From Saccopteryx bilineata (Eukaryota; Chordata; Mammalia; Chiroptera; Emballonuridae), in assembly GCF_036850765.1 (NCBI RefSeq), contig NC_089501.1, forward strand, positions 15,042,997 to 15,106,996: a stretch of DNA of 64,000 nucleotides, written 5' to 3'. Every line of letters begins with the position of its first letter. Position 1 is the stretch's first letter. The position numbers and the translations under genes were made by a program. The notes beneath the pieces are model-generated. The model was not told the origin of the DNA. It saw only the letters and a program-made list of their open reading frames with translations, and searched no databases. This document shows positions 37,920-48,919 of this stretch, one piece after another.

Positions 37920-38125
37920 AAGTGTTCCCATATCAGCCTTTTTACATTCAAGTCTTGGCTCTTCCACCCCGTGGTCATGTGTGCTCAAACAAGTCATTCA
38001 ACCTTCCTGTATCACAGTCACCTTATCTAAGATAGGTGAGGACAGCAGGGAGTCTACCATGAAACAACACACATGATGGACTCAGAAGAACTCTGGCACA
38101 AAGCAAGTGTTAGTTACTATGACAC
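37920..38125 (+). mobile_element. MIR SINE
   Basis: The order fits MIR: TTCAAGTCTTGGCTCTTCCA, GTGCTCAAACAAGTCATTCA, ACCTTCCTGTATCACAG and a degenerate ACTCTGGCACAAAGCAAG end. Confidence 0.75.
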
Positions 38126-40742
38126 CTTTTAAAAAGCTAAAAGTAAATGATATTTTCAATATAATAGACAAAAGACTAGAGAACTTGAAAAAATTTAATA
38201 GACAAAGGAAATAAGTAAGAAAATCACCAAATAAGAAATGTTCCTTCAATGATGGGAACATAAATTGTTATAGCCTTTGGAAGAAGAGGGGCAATCTGCA
38301 TATATATGTCAATATTTAAAATATGCAAACATAATGAATATAAGTACATACATACTTATTCAGGAACAGAGAAACAGTCTGAAGGAATACACTCAAAAAT
38401 GAATAAACAAAGGGAAACCCTCCATAATGAAACACAGAAGATAGACGCTTTCACATTTTACTTTATAAAATGTCTTATTTTCATTTCTTTTCAAGGAATA
38501 TTACCATTTCATCAACTTCTGCAAAGATGTTTTGTTTTGTGACCTCGAGTCTGAACTATCTCAAAGTATGAATGATATATCAGGTTCTAAAGTATGAATA
38601 ATATATCAGGTGACTGACTGTCTCACTTTCCATGTCACTGCTGAAACCTCTGAGAGCGGAGATCACCAGTCTCTGCTGCTGCTTATATCTGATAACATGC
38701 TCCTTTCTTGTCTGTCTTTGCTAGCTCAGTATTTCCTAACTGCAGAGAAAATCAACCATAGTGATAAAACCAATTCCATATCAAGCTAGTATTTACTCCT
38801 ACAAACCTGAAAATATTTCAAACGTGAGCATGCAAAAGAAGTTACCTGGGACCTACGCCCTACACCAAGATTGTGATTCACGTAAACCAGAAAGGGGCCT
38901 AGGAAGTAACATTTTTAAATTGGTGACTCTGCTGGTCTATTCACTCCAACATTATTCCACCTGGGTCTGAGTCCAGTTCTGAAGGCTTCAAGCTTAAACA
39001 TCCTAAGTTCAACCATCACCAACATCTGAGTTCTGCTGTAAAAACTGATTTCCTGTGACATTCAGAATTCATTATTATCTAAACTAAGGATTAAAGCTTA
39101 GTCTATTCACATACATATGCACATGCATACACATGTACAACGACATGAATTAATGAAAAAGGAAAAAAGTATTTAATAGTATAAATACCTGAAAAAGGAA
39201 CATTATATCTTAAAGATAAGTCCAGAAAATATTTTAACTATTTTAACACTTTAAAAATATTATCTTGCCCTAATGAAACAGTCAATTAGAGGTAGATACA
39301 ATGCAATTCCTAGTGTGCTTTATTATACAATTGTATTCACAAATCCCAAATGCAAATTACAGTGACATCTAGGCCATATCTAAATTACAACAATGAAATC
39401 TGAAACCAGCAGAGAGTAATTCTTCTAAAAACCAGAGACAGGATTTATAGCACTCACAGACAGCACAGAAGAGCTAATGGTTTCAGACACAGTTCAGCCT
39501 GTAGGAAAATATGAGGACATTGCTGTAACCTGATAATGCAAGTGAATTGTATTTAAGATAACATATTCTGAATTCTGAAGAAAATCGCAACTTTCTGTTT
39601 TACGCTGTTATTTTTATCTGGTAATGGATGAATACATTAATTCTGTCTTCTCGTTTTTTTAGTGAGAGTCTATCTCTCTCCTCCTTCTTAAAGTAAAAAG
39701 GAATTAAATTTAAAAAGACCACACCTTCCAGACCTCTATTATAACAATAAGTCATAAGTCTTTACAGGTAAAAAAAAAATCCGGAAACTATACAACCCGG
39801 TATCAAAATATTCTGATTTTAAATGTAATAGTTTAATACATTTATCAGTCAATATTTAACATTATAATATTTTACATGCTTTTTAAAATGTTAACTCTAA
39901 CCCAAAGTCAATAATTCAATTTTAGACAACACATTGATACTTCTTTCCTTTCCTGCTAATGTCAAAATCATACCATTATGAGGAAAAAAATCTTAAAGCT
40001 ATATGTAACCCCATCCTTTTTTAAAAACAAAAATGAACATATTTCTAAGCATTCACTGTATTTTTAGGTAAATATTTTTAAATATTCTAAACTACAATCT
40101 GGTAAGAAAAGGGCTATATACATAATCTAGACAATAATAAACCAAAGAATCTCTAAAGAAAGTATTATGTATAAGGCACTGTGCTAGGTAGAAAAGAATG
40201 CAACTACAGTATTCACAAGAAAAATATGAATATAGTCCTTCCCCTTGGGGTTCACATTTCGCCATTACACACACAGCTGCAGAGCAGGACTAGAGTTTAT
40301 CATAAGGAAATTACAAAACACCAGACAACGAGAAGTGAGCCAGAGGAAAGGCAGACTATTCATAAAAGAACTTCTCAGAATGACAGCCAACAGCTCAACA
40401 GCAATAATGGAATCCAGAACACACTGAAATAAGACCTTCAAAGGCTAAAGAGTAAATAACTGGCACCCAAGAACTGTTTGGAAAGGTACGCTATCTTTCA
40501 AGATTGAGGGCAAAATATATTTCCAGCTAAGCAAAAACAGAGCTCATCACCAACAGACTCACTAAAGAATTACTGTACTAAAATCCCCTTAGATTCTTTC
40601 AGGAAGCAGAAAAGCACTGAATTGTAAAAAGGAATAAATTTGTTTTTTTAAGTATAATTCAATAAAAAAAAATTCCTGAGGACAATGATTGCATAAGTCA
40701 ATAAAAACAATACCTAACTTCTAGCTTTCAAAAAGACAAAAC

Positions 40743-41130
40743 CGGCCCTGGCTGGTGGGCTCAGCGGTAGAGCGTCGGCCTGGCGTGCGGGGGACCCAGG
40801 TATGATTCCCGGCCAGGGCACATAGGAGAGGCACCCATTTGCTTCTCCACACCCCCCCTCCTTCCTCTCTGTCTCTCTCTTCCCCTCCCGCAGCCAAGGC
40901 TCCATTGGAGCAAAGATGGCCCGGGCGCTGGGGATGGCTCCTTGGCCTCTACCCCAGGCGCTGGAGTGGCTCTGGTCGCAGCAGAGCGATGCCCCGGAGG
41001 GGCAGAGCATCGCCCCCTGGTGGGCAGAGCTTCGCCCCTGGTGGGCGTGCCGGGTGGATCCCGGTCGGGCGCATGCGGGAGTCTGTCTGACTGTCTCTCC
41101 CCGTTTCCAGCTTCAGAAAAATGAAGAAAA
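40743..41130 (+). mobile_element. Bat SINE, 380-bp composite type, young
   Basis: CCCTGGCTGGTGGGCTCAGC begins a complete copy with A and B boxes, the CTCCATTGGAGCAAAGATGG block, GCATCGCCCCCTGGTGGGCA and the A-rich tail. It is close in sequence to 26289-26692. The target duplication is unclear. Confidence 0.95.
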
Positions 41131-41158
41131 AAAAAAACCCAAAATATTTTACAATATA

Positions 41159-41262
41159 TAAACCTCAGAACAAGGGTGAATCAGTATTCCAATGTTTAAA
41201 GGTCCTTATATTCGTGACAGAAGGACAGAGATTCTAACCAACATTATAGACAGCCAAATTGG
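41159..41262. repeat. Local direct duplication, copy A (partner 41582-41675)
   Basis: Shares CTCAGAACAAGGGTG, ATGTTTAAAGGTC, TTATATT, GTGACAG, AGAGATT and TAACCA-CATTATAGA in the same order with 41582-41675. The two are roughly 85-90% alike by eye. Copy B lies inside an L1 ORF2 fragment and copy A immediately before it. Confidence 0.85.
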
Positions 41263-41581
41263 GGATACACAGTGTAATTTCTACATTAACAATTAAAAGA
41301 ACAGGTAGAGCTGTACTGACACCAGAAAAAGAATAAGTTCAATAAAAAGTTGAACCCCATCTGATAACATCACAGGTATTAACTCAAAATAAATCACCAG
41401 CCTAAACAGAAAACTTACAGAAAAACCACAGGTGTAAATCTTCATGGCAGTCAGTAATTCCTCAGATACAGCACCAAAAGCCCAAGCAGTAAGAGGAAAA
41501 AAATCAGACATCATCAAAAATTCTTAAATTTTTGTTGCAAATGAAACCATCAAGAAAGTAAGAAAGACACCGATAATATAT

Positions 41582-41675
41582 AACTCAGAACAAGGGTGGA
41601 TCAGATTCCCATGTTTAAAGGTCTTTATATTTGTGACAGGAGGAAAGAGATTGTAACCACCATTATAGATAACCA
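41582..41675. repeat. Local direct duplication, copy B, within L1
   Basis: Same order of blocks as copy A. It interrupts L1-like text that reads ACACCATCAAGAAAGT-type sequence before it and TTTTGTAAATCATGTATCTG after it. Confidence 0.8.
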
Positions 41676-41750
41676 AAGAATAAAAAAAAAATGTTTTGTA
41701 AATCATGTATCTGATAGGAACTGATATCTAAATTATAGAAAGAATTCTTA

Positions 41751-42085
41751 GCCTGACCAGGTGGTGGCGCAGTGGATAGAGCGTTGGACGGGGATGCAGA
41801 GGACCAGGGTTCGTGACCCCGAGGTCGCCAGCTTGAATGAGGGCTCATCTGGTTTGAGGAAAAGCCCACCAGCTTGAATCCAAGGTTGCTGGCTCCAGCA
41901 AGGGGTTACTTGGTCTGCTGAAGGCCCGCGGTCAAGGCACATATGAGAAAGCAATCAATGAACAACTAAGGTGTTGCAACGCTCAATGAAAAACTAATGG
42001 TTGATGATTCTCATCACTCTCCATTCCTGTCTGTCTGTCCCTGTCTATCCCTCTCTCTGACTCACTCTCTGTCTCTGTTAAAAAA
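41751..42085 (+). mobile_element. Rhin-1-type bat SINE, inserted in L1
   Basis: It begins GCCTGACCAGGTGGTGGCGC and is full length with an A tail. The perfect 12-bp duplication AAAGAATTCTTA at 41739-41750 and 42086-42097 derives from the L1, and removing the SINE rejoins the L1 text. Confidence 0.95.
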
Positions 42086-42160
42086 AAAGAATTCTTACAA
42101 CTCAATAATAAAAAACAGAAATGACCCAATTTTAAAATGGTTGCAGAATTTGAATAGGCA

Positions 42161-42236
42161 TTGCTCCAAAGATGATATACAAATGGCCTTTATAGATATT
42201 GCTCCAAAGATGATATACAAATGGCCTTTATAATGA
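42161..42236. repeat. 38-bp tandem duplication in L1
   Basis: TTGCTCCAAAGATGATATAC with the following AAATGGCCTTTATA occurs at 42161 and again at 42199, nearly identical. A recent slippage duplication. Confidence 0.9.
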
Positions 42237-42934
42237 AAGCATATGAAAATATGCTCAACATTATTTAGTCACCATGGAAATGCAAATTAAAACCACAATG
42301 AGATATCACGTCACACCCACTAGGATGGCTATCATCAAAATGAAATATAATGTATTGGCAAGGATATGGAGACATCGAGCTGTTCATACAATGCTGGTGG
42401 ACATGTAATGTTGTCCCTGCTTAGGAAACAGTTTGGCAGTTCCTCAGAAAGGTTCAACATAGAGTTACCATATGACCCAGCAATTCCACTCCTAGGTGTA
42501 AGCTCAAAAGAAACAAAAACATATCTACTGAGGCATTATTCCTAACAGCCAAAGGTCAAAACAACCCAAACATCAACTGATGAACATCAACTGATAAATA
42601 AAATGTGCTATGATACAAACAATAAAATATAGCATATGGCAATAAAAAGATATAAAGTGCTAATAGATGCTACAACATGAATGAATCTTGAAAACTTTAT
42701 TGTAAGTGAAAATCAGTCAGTCAGCTAAGGACCACTGTAGATGATCTCAGGAATATGACATGTTCAGAACAAAGAAATCTATAGAGAAAGAAAAAGTGGT
42801 GGTTACTTGGGGCTAGAAAGAAAGATGGGGAGGGATAACTAATGGATTTCTTTTAGGGAGGCTAAAAATGTTCTAAAACCGGATTGTGGTAATATTTACA
42901 CAATTCTGAGAACATATTAAAAAGCATTAAGTAG

Positions 42935-43268
42935 CTTGACCAGGTGGTGGCGCAGTGGATAGAGAGTCAGACTGGGATGCCGAGGACCCAGGTTCGAGAC
43001 TCCGAGGTCGCCAGCTTGAGCGCGGGCTCATCTGGTTTGAGCAAAAACTTACCAGCTTGGACCCAAGGTCGCTGGCTTGAGCAAGGGGTTACTCGGTCTG
43101 CTGAAGCCCGCGGTCAAGGCACATATGAGAAAGCAATCAATGAACAACTAAGGTGTTGCAATGCGCAACAAAATACTAATAATTAATGCTTCTCATCTCT
43201 CCGTTCCTGTCTGTCTGTCCCTGTCTATCCCTCTCTGTCTCTGTAAAAAAAAAAAAAAAAAAAAAAAG
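42935..43268 (+). mobile_element. Rhin-1-type bat SINE, inserted in L1
   Basis: It starts CTTGACCAGGTGGTGGCGCA and ends in a run of 25 or more A. The 11-bp duplication GCATTAAGTAG flanks it at 42924-42934 and 43269-43279. The long A tail suggests a young insertion. Confidence 0.95.
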
Positions 43269-43523
43269 GCATTAAGTAGTATACTTTAAATGGGAGAATT
43301 ATATGGTAATGTGCATGATATCTCAATAAACTAATATTTTTAAAAGATAGGTAGAGTTTATTTCTAATAGACCAGAAAAAATGGCATGAAAAAAAAAGTC
43401 AATCTAAAGAAGGTAAAAAAGATGAAAAAGCAAGAAAAGCAGAAAAAGTATGCAACATTTTTTTAATGAATCAAAATTTAACAATCATACAGTAAATGAA
43501 AACCCATTCAAAAAGCAAGATTA

Positions 43524-43899
43524 GGCCCTGGCCTGTTGGCTCAGTGGTAGAGCGTCGGCCTGGTGTGCAGGAGTCCCGAGTTCGATTCCCGGCCAGGGCA
43601 CACAGGAGAAGTGCCCATTTGCTTCTCCACCCCTCCCCCTCTCCTTCCTCTCTGGCTCTCTCTTCCCCTCCCGCAGCTGAGACTCCATTGGAGCAAGGTT
43701 GGCCCGGGCGCTGAGAATGGCTCCATGGCCTCTGCCTCAGGTGTTAGAGTGGCTCTGGTCACAACAGAGCAATGCCCCAGATGGGTGGAGCATCGCCCCC
43801 TGGTGGGCATGCCGGGTGGATCTCGGTCGGGCGCATGCGGGAGTCTGTCTGACTGCCTCCCCGTTTCTAACTTCGGAAAAATACGGGGGGGAAAAAAAG
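43524..43899 (+). mobile_element. Bat SINE, 380-bp composite type, young
   Basis: GGCCCTGGCCTGTTGGCTCA starts a complete copy with intact A and B boxes. The 9-bp duplication GCAAGATTA is at 43515-43523 and 43900-43908. Confidence 0.95.
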
Positions 43900-45121
43900 G
43901 CAAGATTATCCAAAGAATTTTTTAATCCAGCTAAATATTTACAAAAGATACACCTAAAATATTAGGTCCTATTTAGGCATTATCATATCTGCAGAGTTTG
44001 AGAATGACTACAAAAAAAATACAAAAATAACTTCTAAGAACATTAGGAAAACTGTGTGTCAGGTTTCAATATCATGAAAAGCATGTTCTCCTAAACTGCT
44101 TGCTTTATTCTATATATTTAGAAATAGTAAGAAGCATCTGTTTCCCGCCCAACACCCAAACCCATGGCCTATTAGTTGTACATGATAGCAATAGTATGCA
44201 ATTTTGTGTAAATCTTAGTTTTCATTCTGTTACTGTGTAATCATTATTATTGTACATTGTTTTCTTTACTGTTTTATAGTTTTTCAGTTGCATTTCTGAA
44301 GATATTTCAAATCCTAGTAAAACAAAAAAAGAGCTAAAAATTCTGAAATTATGTTTAAAATAATGACATGTCTATTGTTCACAAATTAGTTCTGAAGCCC
44401 TTTTTGTACACTGTCTCCTAGCGACCATTCACAACAAACTAAGAACTTTCTATAAGCTTATATAAAACAAAACATAGTAAAATATTAGTTGGGTTTTTTT
44501 AAGGGCATTTCTAATCTGTAGCTAGATTATTGGCAATTTAATTAAAGGAAAATCTCAGGTACAGCTTAAAGAGATCAAGAATTTAAAAAAATTCATTTTA
44601 ACTGTTTAGTAAAAACAGATCCTTTTTATATTTACATAAAACTTTAATATTTTTTTCTTCAATAACTTTTAAAATTTCATAAAACTGTACTATGTTCTGG
44701 ATATCTCCCACTAATTTCAATTTAAATATTATCAGGCATTTTACTTGCAAAGAGTCATAAGCATTATTTCTGTTCTATAAAATTCTTACAAATCAAATTA
44801 TAAATCGAATCTCTTAAATTATGAGACACGGTATTTGAAAATGCAAACTATCTCAGAAACAAATTATTACTTAACCACTGAACAGACAAGACATTATTTG
44901 GTCCTCTATCTATCTGCAAGTCTACGGAGATGAAGTCATTCATCTCTTCCCTAAACCCATGCCCATGTGACAGAAATTTGCCTTTCCAGGTGAGCGTACA
45001 TGGGTTCATGACAGGTCTCAAAATGGACTAAATTCAGCTCAGCTTGGTCAAGTAGGCATTCATATTTTATCAGGGCAAGAAGCAAAATAATGGGAAAAAA
45101 ATGAGTGAATGAATAAATAAA

Positions 45122-45214
45122 GATGGATGGATGGGTGGATGGGTGGATGGGTGGATGGATGGATGGATGGATGGATGGATGGATGGATGGATGGGTGGAT
45201 GGGTGGATGGACGG
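45122..45214. repeat. (GATG)n microsatellite with GGTG variants
   Basis: About 23 tetranucleotide units, GATG with GGTG interruptions at both ends and a purer GATG centre. The Gly/Trp/Met- and His/Pro/Ser/Ile-rich ORFs here are translations of the repeat. Confidence 0.97.
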
Positions 45215-45464
45215 AATGATGACTCTGAAAATAAAACTGAGGTCTATAAAGAAACAAAATATACTCCCAACAATTTGAATTTCTGCAAATTTAATAGACC
45301 TGTAATGCTCATTGTATTTTAAGCAATTATGTAGATTACCAAAAAATTATGTAGAGAAAGAGGGTAAATTAAAAGGGTTATTTGGTTTGGAAAAGAAAAT
45401 CATAATTATTTTGAATGTTGCCTTGAAATAATGATTTCAGAAGCAAAAACCTTTGACCTACTCC

Positions 45465-45575
45465 ATATGAAAATGAAGAACTAAAGCCCATAAAGGTTAA
45501 ATTACTTGTCAAAGTACACATCTCAAAATAGAATCCTGGTTTCCTGTTTCTCAGTCTAATATTACCTAACCTATC
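45465..45575 (-). mobile_element. Possible MIR fragment
   Basis: ATGAAGAACTAAAGCCCATA and GTTAAATTACTTGTCAAAGT follow the inverse MIR core order, heavily diverged. Confidence 0.5.
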
Positions 45576-45639
45576 CTACACCACACCTCTCTGCGCTTCT
45601 CCCCTCTAGCGTCTCCCTTCCGAGTACAGATATGTATCG

Positions 45640-45840
45640 TAGTAGGGCTAAGGAGCAGGTCTTAGTAGTTAGACTTGAAGAACCTCAGCTCCACCACTTG
45701 AACAGCTGAATAATGCCAGATATGTTATTAACATGCTCAGAGTCTTAATTTTTCAGCAGTAAAATGAAGATAATATTTTATCTCAGAAGGACTTCTATAA
45801 TGAAAAAGTTAAAATTGTGTATCAAGTACAAAACTTCATA
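45640..45840 (+). mobile_element. MIR SINE
   Basis: TCAGCTCCACCACTTGAACA, AACATGCTCAGAGTCTTAAT and GTAAAATGAAGATAATATTT match MIR order in the forward direction. Confidence 0.75.
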
Positions 45841-45861
45841 TTACAAAAATTTATGGTCAAT

Positions 45862-46012
45862 TTTTTAAATTATTTATTTATTAATTTTAGTGAGAGAGAG
45901 AGAAAGAGACAGGAACATCAATCTGTTCCTGTATTTGTCATGACGAGGGATTAAACGGCAACCTTTGTGCTTCAGCATGATGCTCTAACCAACAGAGCTA
46001 TTAGGCCAGGGG
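45862..46012 (-). mobile_element. tRNA-derived bat SINE (Ves-like)
   Basis: The minus strand reads CCCTGGCCTAATAGCTCTGT, GGTTAGAGCATCATGCTG and a diverged B box, then a CT-rich end. The tRNA-like head is of the GGTTAGAGC type seen also at 4823 and 59556. Confidence 0.88.
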
Positions 46013-46346
46013 GAGTTTGGTAGATATTTTTATTAAGTGAAAGCCAAACGACCAACTAATCCACTGTCATATCTGGAAGTCATGTTATTGCAGTATCCAT
46101 TATCAGAGTCCCAAAGTTTCAAAGCTATAAATTTGCAAAAACATTATTATTCACTAGTAAACTGACCACTAATAAATTAAAACAAAGATAACAGGTTAAA
46201 GAATGGTCTAAGTATCATTTACTTTACCTATAAAATGGGTATATATAATTGTACCTAACATCTAATTCAGGGGTCCCCAAACTACGGCCCGCGACGGCCT
46301 TTTACCCGGCCCCTGTCGCACGGGGATTCAGCTGGTTCCCTGATTC

Positions 46347-46384
46347 ATTTCAATTGTAAGCGCTCTGGCGCTTACAATTGAAAT
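46347..46384. repeat. Perfect 17-bp palindrome in the hAT left subterminal region
   Basis: ATTTCAATTGTAAGCGC, loop TCTG, then the exact inverse GCGCTTACAATTGAAAT. In DNA or RNA this can form a perfect stem. It lies 79 bp inside the transposon. Confidence 0.97.
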
Positions 46385-46569
46385 AATGCGCCCGCCGCTA
46401 TACAGGAACTCTCTTTCCTGTATTGCGCTCGGCGCTCACTGTCCTACCTAGATGATCACGTCGCGACGTTGTAGCTGAAGACCGAGGCGCCAGGTCCACA
46501 GCGCGGCAGCGGCTGCCACACTAGGTAAGCATATTTTTTATTTATTTTTTAATTGGATTTTAAAAATGG

Positions 46570-47080
46570 TCCTACATTGTGGGCAGAGACCTGAACCTAT
46601 ATGGGAGGCAGAGACTTGGATCTACATGGGGGGCAGAGACCTGGACCTACATGGGAGGCAGAGAACTGGACCTACATGGGAGGCAGAGACCTGGACCTAC
46701 ATGGGGGGCAGAGACCTGGACCTATATGGGGACAGAGGGCATGGACCTACATAGGGGGCAGAGGGCATGGACCTACATAGGGGGCAGAGGGCATGGACCT
46801 ACATGAGGGGCAGAGGGCATGGACCTACATAGGGGGCAGAGGGCATGGACCTACATGAGGGGCAGAGGGCATGGACCTACATGGGGGGCAGAGGGCATGG
46901 ACCTACATGAGGGTCAGAGGGCATGGACCTACATGAGGGTCAGAGGGCATGGACCTACATGGGGGGCAGAGGGCATGGACCTACATGGGGGGCAGAGGGC
47001 ATGGACCTACATGGGAGGCAGAGGCCTGGACCTACATGAAGGGCAGAGAGCATGGGACCTATATGGAGGGGCAGAGAGCA
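46570..47080. repeat. Minisatellite, 20 units of 25-26 bp, inside the hAT element
   Basis: A CAGAG landmark recurs 20 times. The first six steps are 25 bp (GAGACCTGGACCTACATGGG type) apart from one 24-bp step. From 46733 to 47019 the step is exactly 26 bp (GAGGGCATGGACCTACATGG type). The last two steps are irregular. The ORFs of 60-104 codons with repeated DLHGGQRAWTYMGG peptides are just this array read through all frames. Confidence 0.97.
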
Positions 47081-47129
47081 TATATATATTGGTATTTAAC
47101 TATTATCAATTTGGAATCCCTAGGAAACA

Positions 47130-48919
47130 ATGATGTCAAGAAAGAGAAAAATTGACTCAGAGTGTAGGATATTCAAAGAACAGTGGACTTATGATTACTT
47201 TTTCATGCAGTATAAGGAAAGAGCTGTGTGTTTGATATGTCAGAATATATTGTCTGTGTTCAAAGAGTATAATTTGCATCGACACTATCAAACTCAACAT
47301 AAAAATACGATTGTTTGTAGAGATGAGAAAAGATAAAATATTAAAACTGAAAAATTCATTTATAACTCAGCAAAATACTTTTGTGAAGCAGAAGCAACTA
47401 AATATTTCATCACTGCGAGCAATTTTTCAAGTTGCCAAGCTAATAGCGTGCGCTGGCAGACCATTCGAGGAGGGAGAATTTGTTAAAGAGTGCCTTCTTT
47501 CTGTTGCCAAAGAGATGTGTCCAGAAAAGGCAGACTTATTTAGTACAGTTAGTCTTTCAGGATCTACAATAACATGAAGGATTGAAGAAATGGGGGACAA
47601 TTTGCATCAGCATTTGCAAAACTCTGCGAGAAAACTTTCTTATTTTTCCTTGGCACTTGATGAGAGCAATGATGTACATGATTCTGCACAACTTCTAATT
47701 TTTATTCGTGGGATGAATGACAATTTCGAAGTCACAGAAGAGCTTGCTGCACTGCAAAGTATCAAAGGAACAACTACGGGAGAGGATATCTATGAAAAGG
47801 TTTCCCAAACTGTGAAGGATTTGGAGCTGGACTGGGCTAAACTATCCAGTGTGACAACTGATGGTGCGCCTACTTAAAGGAGTAATTGCTTGCATTAACC
47901 TAGAGATGGACAAATTTAACCATTCTCATCCAATAGCCATACACTGCCTCATCCACCAACAAGCGTTATGTAGTAAATCACTGAAGTGGGACTGTTATGA
48001 AAATTGTGGTACGTTGTGTTAACTTCATTAGAACTAATGCACTAAACCACAGGCAATTTCAGGAATTTCTGTCTGAGCTAAATGTGGCCTATGAAGATGT
48101 TCTGTACTACACCGAAGTCCGCTGGCTGAGTCGAGGGAGAGTTTTGAGACATTTCTATGACTTACTTCCACAGATTACAGCTTTTATGCTTTCAAAAAAC
48201 AAAGAAGTACCAGAGCTCAATGATGCAGAATGGAAATGGCACCTCACCTTTCTGACAGATGTAACAGAGCTACTCAACAGTTTCAATGTGCAACTTCAAG
48301 GAAAAGGGAAGCTAATCTGTGACATGCAATCACATGTAAAAGCATTTGAAGTAAAATTAGGCCTCCTTATTAAACAAGTGAAGGAGGAAAATTTCTGCCA
48401 TCTCCCCTTAACTCAAAATCTGTTAGCAGAAAAACCCTTGATTGCATTCCCAAAAGAAGTATGTGTGGATTCACTGGAAAAGTTGCAAAAGGAGTTCCAA
48501 TTTAGATTTAAAGAGCTTCATCTCCATGAACAGGACATTCAGCTTTTCCATAACCCATTTTCTATTGATTGACATTGAAAATGTGGATTCAATTTACCAA
48601 ATGGAACTGGCTGAACTGCAGAATTGTGACTCTCTGAAAGACGCATTCAAGTCAAACAACTTGCCTAATTTCTATGCCTCTCTCTCATCAGAGACATATC
48701 CTAATATCAGGAACCATGCTCTTAAAATGTCAACAATTTTTGGCAGCACTTATTTATGTCTGCGAACAGACATTTTCTAGGATGAAAAATTTAAAATGTC
48801 CAACCCGATCTAGACTAACCGATGAACACTTGCATCATTTGTTGCAGCTAGCAGTGACAAATATGGAACCGGACATTGACTATCTGATTAGCCAAAAGCA
48901 AGCCCATAGTTCCCATTGA
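47130..48919 (+). pseudogene. hAT transposase gene, multiply disrupted
   Basis: The start ATG at 47130 opens a basic N-terminus. A BED-type zinc finger follows (CLIC, then HRHYQTQH, i.e. C-x2-C and H-x4-H). Middle parts show ALDES, the usual place of the first catalytic Asp, TTDGAPT with the second, and EVRWLSRGRVLRHFYDLLP. The C-terminus, with CEQTFSRMKNLKCPTRSRLT and DEHLHHLLQLA, is the hAT dimerisation domain. The gene is dead. It has a frameshift near 47320, a TGA at 47575, a junction near 47875 where a segment is missing, and further frameshifts near 47990, 48570 and 48725. Full length would be roughly 590-600 codons. The closest host relatives I recall are ZBED/FAM200/GTF2IRD2-type domesticated proteins. 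Confidence 0.9.

Larger units (their letters stand above)
41263..43342 (+). mobile_element. Old L1 ORF2-3' UTR fragment with two SINE insertions
   Basis: L1 text is recognisable from AACATCACAGGTATTAACTC and AACCACAGGTGTAAATCTTC through CACAATGAGATATCACGTCA, CATATGACCCAGCAATTCCA and AGAAAGATGGGGAGGGATAA to a tail near CAATAAACTAATATTTTT. It is cut by copy B of the local duplication and by SINEs at 41751-42085 and 42935-43268. All frames are broken. Confidence 0.85.

Noticed and set aside
45060..45322. ORFs with repeated HPSIHPSI or GWMDGWMD peptides
   Set aside because: They are both-strand translations of the GATG microsatellite; no start context, splice signal or homology supports a protein.
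46566..47155. Several overlapping ORFs with DLHGGQRAWTYMGG-like repeats, as a possible novel repeat protein
   Set aside because: The repeat unit is 25-26 bp, not a multiple of three, so all frames stay open through the array. Frame-independent openness points to repeat structure, not coding.
47130..48919. Domesticated transposase gene (host gene from hAT)
   Set aside because: Multiple frameshifts, a stop and a missing segment, and intact transposon ends around it, show a dying mobile element and not an exapted gene.
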